The translations under genes and the position numbers were made by a program. Below the pieces are notes generated by a model, which ran no database searches, was not told where the DNA came from, and was given only the letters and a program-made list of their open reading frames with translations. Shown one piece after another: positions 7,562-15,808 of a DNA stretch of 17,182 nucleotides (its first letter is position 1; every line of letters begins with the position of its first letter). The DNA comes from Deltaproteobacteria bacterium (GTDB lineage Bacteria > Desulfobacterota > UBA8473): positions 1 through 17,182 of the forward strand of contig JAUXFK010000029.1 of assembly GCA_030623035.1 (NCBI GenBank). Reading direction: 5' to 3'.

Positions 7562-7597
7562 AATAGATACCCCCACCTCTTTGTGGGGGTATCTATT
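7562..7597 (+). terminator. Strong hairpin terminator after cdhC
   Basis: A perfect 15-bp stem (aatagatacccccac with gtgggggtatctatt, loop ctcttt) lies 29 bases after the cdhC stop. The downstream tract is AT-rich but not a clean T run, so it may stop transcription or protect the 3' end. It separates the cdhABC unit from the genes after 7730. Confidence 0.7.
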
Positions 7598-7729
7598 ATT
7601 CAACTATTGGTGTAGCCTAATCCCCCCCACAGTTTCCATTTTTAGAACTTTCCCGAATGGCTTTATTACATTAAAAGTTAGAAGATGAGAATTGTCTTGT
7701 GCAATGCCCATATAGAAAAGGAGTTATAG

Positions 7730-8137
7730 ATGAAAGAAGAAGAGATTACTTGGGAAGCAGTTATTAAGCTATTCCAGAGCAAACCGGAATTGGTTGAAAA
7801 ATACACAGATATAAAGATCAATAGGGATACATTTATTACTGATTATAGGATTAAGGCTGCCCGCAATGTTCGTACTGATATAGTATTCACTGACACAGAA
7901 GGGCAGGAATACATAGCTAAGGTAAATTACAAACAGAGTCCTTTCTTTGGCCTCAGAGATGTATCATTATGGAATAAAAGGTATGCAGAAGATAAAGGTG
8001 TAAAAATGCGTTCGATTGAACCAATACTAATAACAGACGAGGAAAGTATTGAAACCTTTTACAACACGAAGGAACTCGATCGTTTTAAGATTAAATACGT
8101 TACTTATAAGGTTTCTGATATTGCAAAAGAACTCTAA
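7730..8137 (+). CDS. Hypothetical protein, 135 aa
   Basis: I do not recognise this soluble, charged protein. It has an N-terminal helix, a central strand pair (RTDIVFTDTEGQEYIAKVNYK) and a C-terminal strand-helix end (KIKYVTYKVSDIAKEL). The D-x(n)-E-x-x-x-K arrangement in the centre vaguely recalls PD-(D/E)xK nuclease-like folds, but I cannot support that firmly. There are no cysteines, signal peptide or membrane segments. ATG 7730 follows AAAGGAG by six bases. It lies between the cdhC hairpin and the maturation cassette, facing the same way. Confidence 0.7.
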   Translation: MKEEEITWEAVIKLFQSKPELVEKYTDIKINRDTFITDYRIKAARNVRTDIVFTDTEGQEYIAKVNYKQSPFFGLRDVSLWNKRYAEDKGVKMRSIEPILITDEESIETFYNTKELDRFKIKYVTYKVSDIAKEL

Positions 8138-8259
8138 TCCCAGGATTAAACCTTTGTCTTTCCTTAGAAATATATTATATACAAATACTATTATTTTTTG
8201 GATTAAACGAGATTAAAAATTTGTTAAAGCGGCTGCTTAAGTAATATAGGAGAATGCAC

Positions 8260-9105
8260 ATGGCAACAGTTAAGGAAGTGAATGATGCCTTTGCTGATAA
8301 GGGTCTTCATATCGAGCTTCCGTATCCGTCTGATTGGTTGGTAAAGAAAGTGGACATTCTGGAGAAGAAGGATACTGCGGATACGGTTGGAGTGCTCTTA
8401 GCCTTGTGTCTAATAAACGAAAAAGGCAAGGAAATATCAGAGCTTTATTATGGCGAGAGTGCAGTAAAGAGGAAACGGAAAGCTCGGGACATAAAGATTG
8501 AGATACCATCAAAGGCTGAGTTGCTTCCATTGAGATCTGTTATGGATTTTAAAGACGATGATGAAGCAAATGAGTATATAAAAGGAGCGTTTACCCATTT
8601 ACTCAAAGACAAAGGCTACAATGTTTGGCAAGAAAATTCTAAAGAAACACTCGATCCGTCAATCCTATCCCTTTTTGAACAGGGTTTACTGGAGATATAT
8701 GCTGAGAAGGGAGGGAAGGGTTTCTTCATAAGAGTAGCTCTGAGGTCAAATCAAGAGGATGCACATATAAAAGTTAAGGAATTAGTAGGGTTGAGAAAAA
8801 ACTACGCTAACCGGTACGATTACGGGTTGGTTATTCCTGCATTTCAGCAGTCTATCGGAGTGAAGTGGAGGGACCAGGAGAACTGGCTTCTTGTGGCCAG
8901 TGAGTACCTCTCCACCCATCGTATCGGTGTATTTGCCGTAGACAATATAGACCCCAACCGTATATATCCACTCACCATATACACAAAGGAGAGAGAGTTA
9001 TTCAAATACATGGTAAATGCTAGCAGACATTGGTCAGTTGTTCGGGGTAGGTACTTGCAGCAGAGGGCCACCAAGAAAAGCAAAGAGCCGAAAGCTGGCA
9101 CTTAA
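8260..9105 (+). CDS. Hypothetical protein, 281 aa, first gene of the maturation cassette
   Basis: This family is not known to me. The N-terminal 90 residues form a mixed domain. The rest contains a helix (EANEYIKGAFTHLLKDKGY) followed by strands (LLEIYAEKGGKGFFIRVAL) and a YDYGLVIPAF strand, an order loosely like a restriction-endonuclease fold without clear catalytic residues. The tail is Lys-rich. I chose the ATG at 8260, which is seven bases after AGGAG (8248-8252); the in-frame ATG at 8254 is only one base from it. It ends 24 bases before the AAA+ gene and is likely co-transcribed with it. No metal-binding motif is visible. Confidence 0.7.
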   Translation: MATVKEVNDAFADKGLHIELPYPSDWLVKKVDILEKKDTADTVGVLLALCLINEKGKEISELYYGESAVKRKRKARDIKIEIPSKAELLPLRSVMDFKDDDEANEYIKGAFTHLLKDKGYNVWQENSKETLDPSILSLFEQGLLEIYAEKGGKGFFIRVALRSNQEDAHIKVKELVGLRKNYANRYDYGLVIPAFQQSIGVKWRDQENWLLVASEYLSTHRIGVFAVDNIDPNRIYPLTIYTKERELFKYMVNASRHWSVVRGRYLQQRATKKSKEPKAGT

Positions 9106-9129
9106 CATAAATACAAAAGGAGAGTTCTG

Positions 9130-10161
9130 ATGATAATAGAGGGATTAAGGGAGACTATACTGGATTATGTTGATAGCAATAAGGATCCGTTAGATGTGAT
9201 TTTCGGTCAAGAAGATGCCAAGGAAAAGATACTGGCTTCCATATTGGCCGATCATCACGTATTGATAGAAGGTCCTCCTGGGGTTGGCAAGACCACCCTG
9301 GCCAAATATCTTGCTTCTATCTTACCGCCTGTTAATGCTGTAAAGGGTTGTCCGTTTCACTGTGACCCTGATAATCTGGTCTGCCCTCTATGCATCTCCA
9401 AATCTAAAGAGGGCAATATAGAGGTGGAGAAGGTAGAAGGTTCGATGAGGTTTGTTAGAATACAGGGTAGCCCGGATCTGACTGCAGAGGATCTTTTAGG
9501 GGATATTGATCCTACCAAGGCGTTTAAGTTTGGTCCTCATGATTACAGATCATTTACGCCCGGTAAACTTCTAAAGGGGAATCGTGGAATCGTCTTCTTT
9601 GATGAACTGAACAGGGTGCCCGAGAAGTTACAAAATGCTTTACTCCAGGTGTTGGAGGAGAGGATAGCCACCATAGGGCCTTATGATGTGGATTATGCAT
9701 CTAACTTCATCATGCTGGCCACCATGAACCCGAGGGAACATGCCGGAGTGGAAGAGTTGTCGGATGTTCTGCTTGACAGGTTTGACATTGTAAGGATGGG
9801 GTATCCGGAAACCCCTGAGAGAGAAAAACAGATACTGTTAAAATATGGATTAAAGATAGAGGATATAGAAATTTCCGATAAGGTAACAGATGCCATCGTA
9901 AAGTTAGTAAGGTCCACCAGGGAGGAGCCCTGGGATAAAGAGTTAGACCAGGGTGCCAGTGCCAGGGCCGGTCTCTCTTTATATGAAAAAGTACAGACCA
10001 TAGCTTTGCTTGAAAAGCGAAAAACTGCTACTGTAGAAGATGTGAGGAACATGGCAATATCTTCGATGGGCAGCAGGATAAAGCCATCCCCTGAGTCCAA
10101 GTATTATGATGATCCACTTGGCCTTATAGATGAGATCGCCGAAGATGTTTTAGGGGGATAG
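9130..10161 (+). CDS. MoxR/ChlI-like AAA+ ATPase with four-cysteine insertion
   Basis: This 343-residue cytoplasmic AAA+ ATPase belongs to the helix-2-insert clade that includes MoxR, CbbQ, NorQ and the chelatase subunit ChlI/BchI. Members remodel metalloenzymes or insert metals with a VWA-domain partner. Walker A is GPPGVGKT (48-55), Walker B is IVFFDE (154-159), sensor 1 is ATMN (Asn200) and the arginine finger lies in LLDRFD (Arg217). All are intact, so it should hydrolyse ATP. An insertion after Walker A carries C74, C78, C85 and C88 (CxxxC-x6-CxxC), a probable metal site. It overlaps no gene but is six bases from the CooC-like gene. Its partner is probably the VWA protein at 10964. The cdh-specific role is inferred from context. 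Confidence 0.85.
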   Translation: MIIEGLRETILDYVDSNKDPLDVIFGQEDAKEKILASILADHHVLIEGPPGVGKTTLAKYLASILPPVNAVKGCPFHCDPDNLVCPLCISKSKEGNIEVEKVEGSMRFVRIQGSPDLTAEDLLGDIDPTKAFKFGPHDYRSFTPGKLLKGNRGIVFFDELNRVPEKLQNALLQVLEERIATIGPYDVDYASNFIMLATMNPREHAGVEELSDVLLDRFDIVRMGYPETPEREKQILLKYGLKIEDIEISDKVTDAIVKLVRSTREEPWDKELDQGASARAGLSLYEKVQTIALLEKRKTATVEDVRNMAISSMGSRIKPSPESKYYDDPLGLIDEIAEDVLGG

Positions 10162-10167
10162 AGAAAG

Positions 10168-10962
10168 ATGAGAAGGAAAGGACTTACCATTGCTGTCTCC
10201 GGCAAGGGGGGTACTGGTAAAACAATGCTGTCTTCACTCCTGGTTGGTTATTTCTCTAAGTTTGGGAGTGTTTTTGCTATAGATGCTGATCCGGATTCAA
10301 ATCTACCGGATGCCTTGGGAGTAAATGTTAAGAAGGATGTGGGATTGGTTAGGGAGGAAATACTCGATATCAGATCTGACAAAACGCCTCCTTCTATGAC
10401 CAAGAAAGACCTCTTTGAAATGGAACTATTACAGATTATTGAGGAGGGTTCTAAATTCGACCTTTTGGCTATGGGAAGATCAGAAGGGGCCGGTTGTTAT
10501 TGTACAATAAACCACATATTGAGAGATGTGATAGATACGAAGGCCATGAACTATGATACGGTTATCATAGATTGCGAGGCAGGCCTCGAGCATCTGAGCA
10601 GAAGGACTACTCGGGGTGCTGATGTAATGATAGTGGTTACGGATGCGACCAAGAAAGGCATTCTTACCGCTAAAAGGGTAAAAGAACTTTCTAAAGAAGT
10701 AAATATAGAGTTTGACAAAATCGTTGTCGTTGCCAATAAGGTCACTCCGGATACAAGGCCAATAATGGAAGAATTGGGCAAAGAGAACGATTTAGATGTA
10801 ATTGGATACATACCATTTGATCCTATTATCTCCCAATTTGATGCCCTGGGAAAGTCCATTTTGGAATTGCCACAAGATTCTCCCTGTGTTTTAGCCGCAT
10901 ATGAGATATTTGGCAGGATAAAATCAGAGATGGGTGATAAATACAAGAAGATGGGAGGATGA
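10168..10962 (+). CDS. cooC: CooC-like ATPase, CODH/ACS nickel maturation factor
   Basis: CooC/AcsF proteins are MinD-type P-loop ATPases that deliver nickel to the C-cluster of CO dehydrogenase or the A-cluster of acetyl-CoA synthase. This 264-residue protein has the deviant Walker A SGKGGTGKT (11-19), the DADPDSNLP switch region, and the diagnostic CxC at C110/C112 (GAGCYC) that binds metal at the dimer interface. The VIIDCEAGLEHLSRRT switch II also fits. Its UGA stop is one base before the next start, so the genes are translationally coupled, and the ribosome-binding site (GGGGGATAGAG) lies within the end of the preceding gene. Its stop codon shows that UGA terminates here. Whether it serves CdhA or CdhC cannot be decided. 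Confidence 0.9.
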   Translation: MRRKGLTIAVSGKGGTGKTMLSSLLVGYFSKFGSVFAIDADPDSNLPDALGVNVKKDVGLVREEILDIRSDKTPPSMTKKDLFEMELLQIIEEGSKFDLLAMGRSEGAGCYCTINHILRDVIDTKAMNYDTVIIDCEAGLEHLSRRTTRGADVMIVVTDATKKGILTAKRVKELSKEVNIEFDKIVVVANKVTPDTRPIMEELGKENDLDVIGYIPFDPIISQFDALGKSILELPQDSPCVLAAYEIFGRIKSEMGDKYKKMGG

Positions 10963-10963
10963 A

Positions 10964-13156
10964 GTGTTAAGGGAAGAGATTAGAAGGCGGATACAGGAAA
11001 ACACTTTAATTGAGACAAGGGATCTCTTATTCGAGGGTTTCCAGTTAGATGAGGCCAAGCAAGAGGAGATAATTTCCACCTTACATACTGGTCATCATCT
11101 TTTAATACTTGGTCCTCCCGGGTGTGGAAAGACTGTACTGGCTGAAAAGATATGTAGAATTTTGCAGGATATAGAAGTTGTAAAGGACTGTCCTGTTAAC
11201 TGCTCACCTGATAACCCCAACTGCCCTTGGTGTCTGGACGGGGAAAATGGATCAAAGATAGAGAAGGGAATGATGCTTGGCCCCCACAGGGTTAAAAGGG
11301 TACAGGGGAGTCCTGAGCTGGTTCCTGAAGATTTGATAGGGATTTTGGATCCTGAAGCTGCAGCATTTGAATATGGAATTCACGATATTAGGGCATTTAC
11401 ACCCGGCAAACTCCTTCGGGCGAATCGGGGAATTTTGATACTGGATTTTATTGACAGGATACCGGAAAGAGTTCTGAACGTTTTACTTTATGCTTTAGAG
11501 GGAGATGCGATAACAATAGGCAGCTATGAGGAGAGGATACCCCTTGATATACTCATCCTGGCCACTGGTGGAGAAAGGGTATTGCGGACCCTTTCCCTGG
11601 ACATGATCGATCACTTTGATATTATCAGACTCGACTACATAGAGAACGCGGAGAGAGAGAGAGAGATCATCATGCAAGGGGAGGATTGGAAGGGTGAAGA
11701 GTATGATAAGGCCTTAGAGATTGTGAAAAAGACAAGGGAGCATTCTGATTTACAAAGGGGAGTGAGTACCCGCGGAGGAATAAAGTTTTCTGAACTCATA
11801 CCTGTCCACAAGAGGTTGAAGATAGAGGATAAGGATGACATCATCAGGAGGGCTTCAGCGGTATCTTTGCCCCATCGAGTCGAGATAGCTACCCATGCGG
11901 AAGCAGTAAGGACAACTCAGGAGATAATAGAGGATATCGTAGAAGAGGTCATTGCCGGAGAAGAAAAAGAAAAAGAGCTGGTTACGCTATCCAAGGAAGA
12001 TATACTGAGTCTTGTAGAAGAGATAGCAAAAGAGGATAGGTTACGAAAACCATTGAGGCTCGGTTTCTTTGACTTACTCCTCAAGAGGATACAGCGTTTT
12101 CCTGATACCAAATTAGCGAAGATACATAAAGAAATGATGGGACAGATGGAGGATCTTTATGTAGAGCGAAACCTCAAGGACAACATTACCCAGGAGATGT
12201 TGGAAGACATAGAAGAGAGACGTAAGCAGCATAACAGACTTTTAGAGCAATACAGGAAGGGTTTGGAGAAAGAAGCCCTACAAGAGACCCTTGCCCTTTT
12301 AGAGAGGAAGAGTATTTTAGAGCGAGACAAGTCCGGTTGGAATTTGAGCAGAAAGGGTATTACATTCCTTCTTGAAAAGCTATCGCCCAGGTTATGGGAA
12401 AACGTCAATGTATCCGGAGAGGGAAAGCACAAAACAGGCAAGAAACTTACCGCTGGTGAGGGAAGGATAGTAGGGGTACGTAAATACAGATACGGTGATA
12501 GATACAAAGATGTGTCCTTAAAGGACACCATAAGGGAGGTCATCAGAAATCGAAGAGATACAGTAACCAAAGAAGATATTATGGTAACCAAGAAGGATAT
12601 CAGAACCAAGATGGACATAATTTTAGTTGTGGATCTCTCCGGCACGATGTCCCAGTTGGAGAAACTCTGGTATGCCAAGGAGAGTGCCATCGCTTTATCG
12701 ATGGCCAGTACCAAATATAAAGACAGGCTGGGGGTCGTATCCTTCTCTAATCTGGCAGATGTTGTTGTAGAGATAACAGATAGTCCTTATAGAGTAACTG
12801 CGAAGATATTGGATCTGGATCTTCACGAGAATGCATTTACAAACATTGGCTACGGACTCTTGAAGGCTCGTTCGGTATTTATGCGGCAACGCAGGGGGGA
12901 TGCAAATCAGCACATTATCCTGATATCCGATGGAGATGCTACAGCTCCCCATCCGTCTCCTGAAAAGTATACGATTCGGGAAGCAATAAAGACTGCAAGG
13001 AAAGGTATAACCATATCCTGTGTTTGTATCAACGAAGAATCTGCCAATCCAGAACTCATGAAGAAGATATCCAGGATCGGAAAGGGAAGGATTTATATGA
13101 TCGGCGAAGCAGGAGGCATCACCAGCGCCCTTATGGAAGAAAGAAGTAAGATTTAG
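10964..13156 (+). CDS. ChlD-like protein: degenerate AAA+ domain plus VWA domain
   Basis: This 730-residue protein has the architecture of the D subunit of magnesium chelatase. The AAA+ part (about 20-330) parallels the preceding MoxR-like protein, with Walker A GPPGCGKT (50-57) and the same four-Cys insertion (C76, C80, C87, C90). Its Walker B acid is lost (LDFIDR for FDELNR), sensor 1 is ATGG, and the arginine finger is His (MIDHFD), so it is probably ATPase-dead. A charged helical linker (about 330-510) leads to a C-terminal VWA domain with MIDAS residues D557-x-S-G-T, a HENAFTN threonine and an ISDGDA aspartate. I start it at GTG 10964, five bases after GGGAGG; a longer GTG start at 10934 would overlap cooC. 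It ends 14 bases from the convergent acyltransferase gene. Confidence 0.85.
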   Translation: MLREEIRRRIQENTLIETRDLLFEGFQLDEAKQEEIISTLHTGHHLLILGPPGCGKTVLAEKICRILQDIEVVKDCPVNCSPDNPNCPWCLDGENGSKIEKGMMLGPHRVKRVQGSPELVPEDLIGILDPEAAAFEYGIHDIRAFTPGKLLRANRGILILDFIDRIPERVLNVLLYALEGDAITIGSYEERIPLDILILATGGERVLRTLSLDMIDHFDIIRLDYIENAEREREIIMQGEDWKGEEYDKALEIVKKTREHSDLQRGVSTRGGIKFSELIPVHKRLKIEDKDDIIRRASAVSLPHRVEIATHAEAVRTTQEIIEDIVEEVIAGEEKEKELVTLSKEDILSLVEEIAKEDRLRKPLRLGFFDLLLKRIQRFPDTKLAKIHKEMMGQMEDLYVERNLKDNITQEMLEDIEERRKQHNRLLEQYRKGLEKEALQETLALLERKSILERDKSGWNLSRKGITFLLEKLSPRLWENVNVSGEGKHKTGKKLTAGEGRIVGVRKYRYGDRYKDVSLKDTIREVIRNRRDTVTKEDIMVTKKDIRTKMDIILVVDLSGTMSQLEKLWYAKESAIALSMASTKYKDRLGVVSFSNLADVVVEITDSPYRVTAKILDLDLHENAFTNIGYGLLKARSVFMRQRRGDANQHIILISDGDATAPHPSPEKYTIREAIKTARKGITISCVCINEESANPELMKKISRIGKGRIYMIGEAGGITSALMEERSKI

Positions 13157-13170
13157 GATGCCGGGCTTGC

Positions 13171-14127
13171 TCACCTCCTTTTCTTCCTTCTTTTTCTACC
13201 TTTATGTCTGATTCTCCATCTCTGATTGATCCAAGGCCACTGAGATGGATAAAGACGAACGTAATCCTCAATAATATTTGTGAATCTTATTGTAATGGAA
13301 AGCGTATCCTTCTTCTTATCCCCGGTTAACTCAATATCTATGGCAGGATCGATGATGAGCTTGTTCTTATTACCCTCCTGTCGAATTAAAAACATAGGAA
13401 CGATCTCTGCACCGGTTCTAAGTGAAAAGACAGCGGGCCCTGTAACTGTAGGCGCTGGATGTCCAAAAAAATCCACGAGCACCCCCCCTGAAGGATCATT
13501 TTCGTCTGCTATAAAACAGACGATTTCGTTATTTCTTAAACTCTTTAGGATCATTTTAATGCATTTATCTTTCGGTTTGTATGGAATGATCCTCATATGT
13601 AAAATATTCGCATACTCGTTTAATCTCTTTACTATCCTGGGATCTACCAGATCTTTTGTAATGATATTGAAGGGATACCCTTCCGCTGCTAATTTAGGAC
13701 CCATAATTGTAAAGTTACCCAAATGTGCACTTACCGCTATGACCCCCTTTCCTTTTGCTAATGCCTTGTCTAGATTTTCTTTTCCTTCAATAGATATAAT
13801 TCCTTTAATCTTTTCTGCAGGCAACGCTATTATATGCTGCATCTCTAAAAACACTTTAAAGAGGCCGCGGCCTACACCCTTTGCAATCCTTTTAATCTCT
13901 TCTTCACCTTTCTCATTACCGAGGGCAAAGTCCAGGTTATAAAGGATTTTGTTTCTATATCCTGCGGATAGATAATATGCCAAAGATCCGAGCCTTTCAG
14001 AGAAAAAATATATGAGCTTCAAGGGAAGGCGTGTCACGATCCACTCAAAGATATTATAAATCATCCAGCCAATCCAGTAACGGAACCCCCTGATCTTCTT
14101 TTTTATTCCCTTCTTGTCTTTTCCCAT
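13171..14127 (-). CDS. LpxL/HtrB-family lipid A-type acyltransferase
   Basis: The family transfers an acyl chain to lipid A or related lipids at the inner face of the cytoplasmic membrane. The 318-residue protein has an N-terminal hydrophobic, aromatic anchor (about residues 15-45). The acyltransferase motif is SAHLGNFT (His135), then FIADEND, and PSQWPWINQRWR near the C-terminus, which matches the family's QWxWxxxRW end. The family's usual acidic residue (H-x4-E/D) is Thr140 here. The C-terminus is a very basic tail. ATG 14127 follows GAGGG closely. The UGA stop at 13171-13173 is another case of UGA used as a normal terminator. The specific acceptor is unknown. Confidence 0.8.
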   Translation of the reverse strand: MGKDKKGIKKKIRGFRYWIGWMIYNIFEWIVTRLPLKLIYFFSERLGSLAYYLSAGYRNKILYNLDFALGNEKGEEEIKRIAKGVGRGLFKVFLEMQHIIALPAEKIKGIISIEGKENLDKALAKGKGVIAVSAHLGNFTIMGPKLAAEGYPFNIITKDLVDPRIVKRLNEYANILHMRIIPYKPKDKCIKMILKSLRNNEIVCFIADENDPSGGVLVDFFGHPAPTVTGPAVFSLRTGAEIVPMFLIRQEGNKNKLIIDPAIDIELTGDKKKDTLSITIRFTNIIEDYVRLYPSQWPWINQRWRIRHKGRKRRKKRR

Positions 14128-14177
14128 TTCCCTCTATATGGATTAACGACCTGTTGCCCAAATGAAATTCTTCCGAT

Positions 14178-15128
14178 CTATATAAGCTGATATTCTTCTA
14201 ATAGGTTGCAAATTTCTGTTTCCTGCTTTTGAGTAATAGTGGAAGTATTTTCAGCAACAGTACTGCTTTTTATCTTACCCATTAATTTCAATGCGAACTT
14301 GATTATTGCAACAGGATTTTGCATGTACGCATTGTTAAAGGACTTCAATGTCTGACCTGTATCCCAAAGTTGAGAAAAATATGTTCCTTCCTCTTTAAAC
14401 GCCTCTTTTGGATTTATGGATGATTCTACGATAACCCTCCACTGCTCGGGTAATATATTCGCTCCCTGTGCTACAACTCCATCTAAACTTGGCATGCTTA
14501 AGAAGTTGAGTTCATTGCCATCGTAGACTCTAAAATCCCTTCTTTCCCTTACTGTCCTAGTATAATTGACAGCTCTTTTTAATCCCCCTACGTGACATAT
14601 TCCCTTTATTTGTCCATTATTTGAGAGTTTCTTCAAAACATTTGTCCTTATATTCTTTCTCTTTAATTGTTTTTGAAGCTCTGTAATTATAGAGGGATTG
14701 TTATATAGAACGAATGGCAATGTAGTAATCTTACCAAATTCAACATAAAGACCCGGCAATCTCTTATTGCTATGATACCATAAAGGGCAATCCAAAAGAA
14801 ATATATCCCCTCTGTAGTTGAGTTCTTTTTTTGTCCTCTCCACATAAAGGATATTCTCTCCGGTTTCATCCTCTGTATTCCCGGTGATACTCAGGAAGAG
14901 GGATAACCTCCCCCTAACGGCCTCCATTCCAGCCTTTATTAACTCGATTCTCTTTTGGTTGTTGAGGACAAGCCCTTCACCTATATCCCCTGCCCCAATA
15001 AGAACTCCATGGAGTTTATCAGCAGTATAATCCAATAAGCTTATTAAGCTTCTTTTATCTATATTATGTCCATCATCCAGAGGGGTTACAAGGGAACCGA
15101 TCAATCCCTTAGGTGGTAATACTGTCAT
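14178..15128 (-). CDS. Dihydrodipicolinate synthase/NAL-family protein lacking the Schiff-base lysine
   Basis: The 316-residue protein has the TIM-barrel layout of the DapA/N-acetylneuraminate lyase superfamily, starting PKGLIGSLVTPLDDG. A GAGDIGEG loop stands where GTTGE is usual, and the YNNP motif at Tyr142 is present. In the IxGIK catalytic strand it reads IKGICHVGG, so the Lys that forms the Schiff base is Cys178; Lys175 lies three residues early and is not the catalytic position. It may therefore do different chemistry or be a divergent paralogue. I start it at ATG 15128 behind AGGTGTAGGAAG. A longer frame would start by TTG at 15176 inside the MITE. MITE copy 3 ends 16 bases upstream of the start. 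Confidence 0.75.
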   Translation of the reverse strand: MTVLPPKGLIGSLVTPLDDGHNIDKRSLISLLDYTADKLHGVLIGAGDIGEGLVLNNQKRIELIKAGMEAVRGRLSLFLSITGNTEDETGENILYVERTKKELNYRGDIFLLDCPLWYHSNKRLPGLYVEFGKITTLPFVLYNNPSIITELQKQLKRKNIRTNVLKKLSNNGQIKGICHVGGLKRAVNYTRTVRERRDFRVYDGNELNFLSMPSLDGVVAQGANILPEQWRVIVESSINPKEAFKEEGTYFSQLWDTGQTLKSFNNAYMQNPVAIIKFALKLMGKIKSSTVAENTSTITQKQETEICNLLEEYQLI

Positions 15129-15143
15129 CTTCCTACACCTATT

Positions 15144-15289
15144 TAGTGTCCATCCAAAAATGGCCCTTTTGCCCAATCTCTATGTCAGGCTCAGATTTTA
15201 ATCCTCGAAATATGTCAATATATTCCTGCGGTTAAAATCTTCGCCTTCCTTGACCTTGAACAAAATTGCTCATTTCTGGATGGGCACTA
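15144..15289. mobile_element. 146-bp MITE, copy 3
   Basis: Third copy, exactly 146 bp again, with TA at both tips and a few changes from copies 1 and 2 (left arm ccaaaaatg, right arm gggcacta). It lies in the upstream region of the DHDPS-family gene, whose ATG is at 15128, and so probably separates that gene from its original promoter or supplies one. Confidence 0.85.
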
Positions 15290-15373
15290 ACCGGTGTATC
15301 GTTATGATGGGTATCAAAAAAATCCTTTGCATGTTTGGCAAAAGGAAATCTTACATTTTTCGTGGCGAAAAGA

Positions 15374-15655
15374 TTAGGCGTGCATGCTTCTCTTGGATGC
15401 CTTAAGTGGGTTTAACTTGTTTTTTGTTATTCCATTTTCTTTTTTTACATGCGTGGCCAGATTGCAAGTGCCAGTTGACCATTTGTTTGCAGGTTCAGCA
15501 CATGACTTGCAATATATCCCTGTAGGAAACTCTTCAGCAATATCACAGCCATCGCATGAATCTACAATTGGATAGCATCTTCCTCCGTTAAAAGAACAAC
15601 CTTTCTTCTTCATGAATATACAATTCACACCTTCTTTAATACTATTACAGATCAT
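15374..15655 (-). CDS. PxxKW family cysteine-rich protein
   Basis: This 93-residue cytoplasmic protein has no known function. It matches the small PxxKW family by its order of motifs: MICNSIKEGVNC at the start, a GCSFNGGRC segment, VDSCDGC, a TGIYCKSC group, the naming motif PANKW followed by GTCNLATHVK, and the family's NPLKASKR tail. It has nine to ten cysteines in pairs, suggesting bound metal or Fe-S. The ATG at 15655 is seven bases after GGAGGG; a TTG at 15670 is possible but overlaps that site. It is transcribed alone from a strong promoter at 15805-15832. Confidence 0.8.
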   Translation of the reverse strand: MICNSIKEGVNCIFMKKKGCSFNGGRCYPIVDSCDGCDIAEEFPTGIYCKSCAEPANKWSTGTCNLATHVKKENGITKNKLNPLKASKRSMHA

Positions 15656-15785
15656 TTTTAATCCCTCCAAATCTTTATTTTTTAAAAAGCATAGTTTTAT
15701 AAAAAAGCCGAATCACCTACAATCCCTAGCTGTAAAAATCGAGATTGGCAACCCGGCATTTAATTGATGTAAATCTTATTCAAAA

Positions 15786-15808
15786 ATTAGTAATTAAATT
15801 AGTAATTA
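15786..15808. promoter_or_regulatory. Direct repeat overlapping the PxxKW promoter
   Basis: The 11-mer attagtaatta occurs twice with a 12-base period (15786-15796 and 15798-15808). It covers the -10 box and the likely transcription start of the PxxKW gene and may be a repressor site. Confidence 0.4.

Noticed and set aside
8143..8208. ggattaaac twice in the gap before 8260
   Set aside because: The match is short and AT-rich with no symmetric placement to a promoter; I cannot assign it a function.
10960..10962. Genome-wide reassignment of UGA to an amino acid
   Set aside because: UGA ends the CooC-like gene one base before the next start, and it ends the acyltransferase gene at the expected family end.
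10934..10963. Upstream GTG start of the ChlD-like gene
   Set aside because: The GTG at 10964 has GGGAGG at ideal distance and coupling to the cooC stop; the 10934 start would overlap cooC with no good ribosome-binding site.
13280..13942. A 220-codon plus-strand frame
   Set aside because: It is antisense to the acyltransferase gene, which has clear family motifs.
15129..15176. Longer N-terminus of the DHDPS-family protein starting inside the MITE
   Set aside because: It would begin with TTG inside a mobile element and adds residues unlike the family; ATG 15128 fits the family start.
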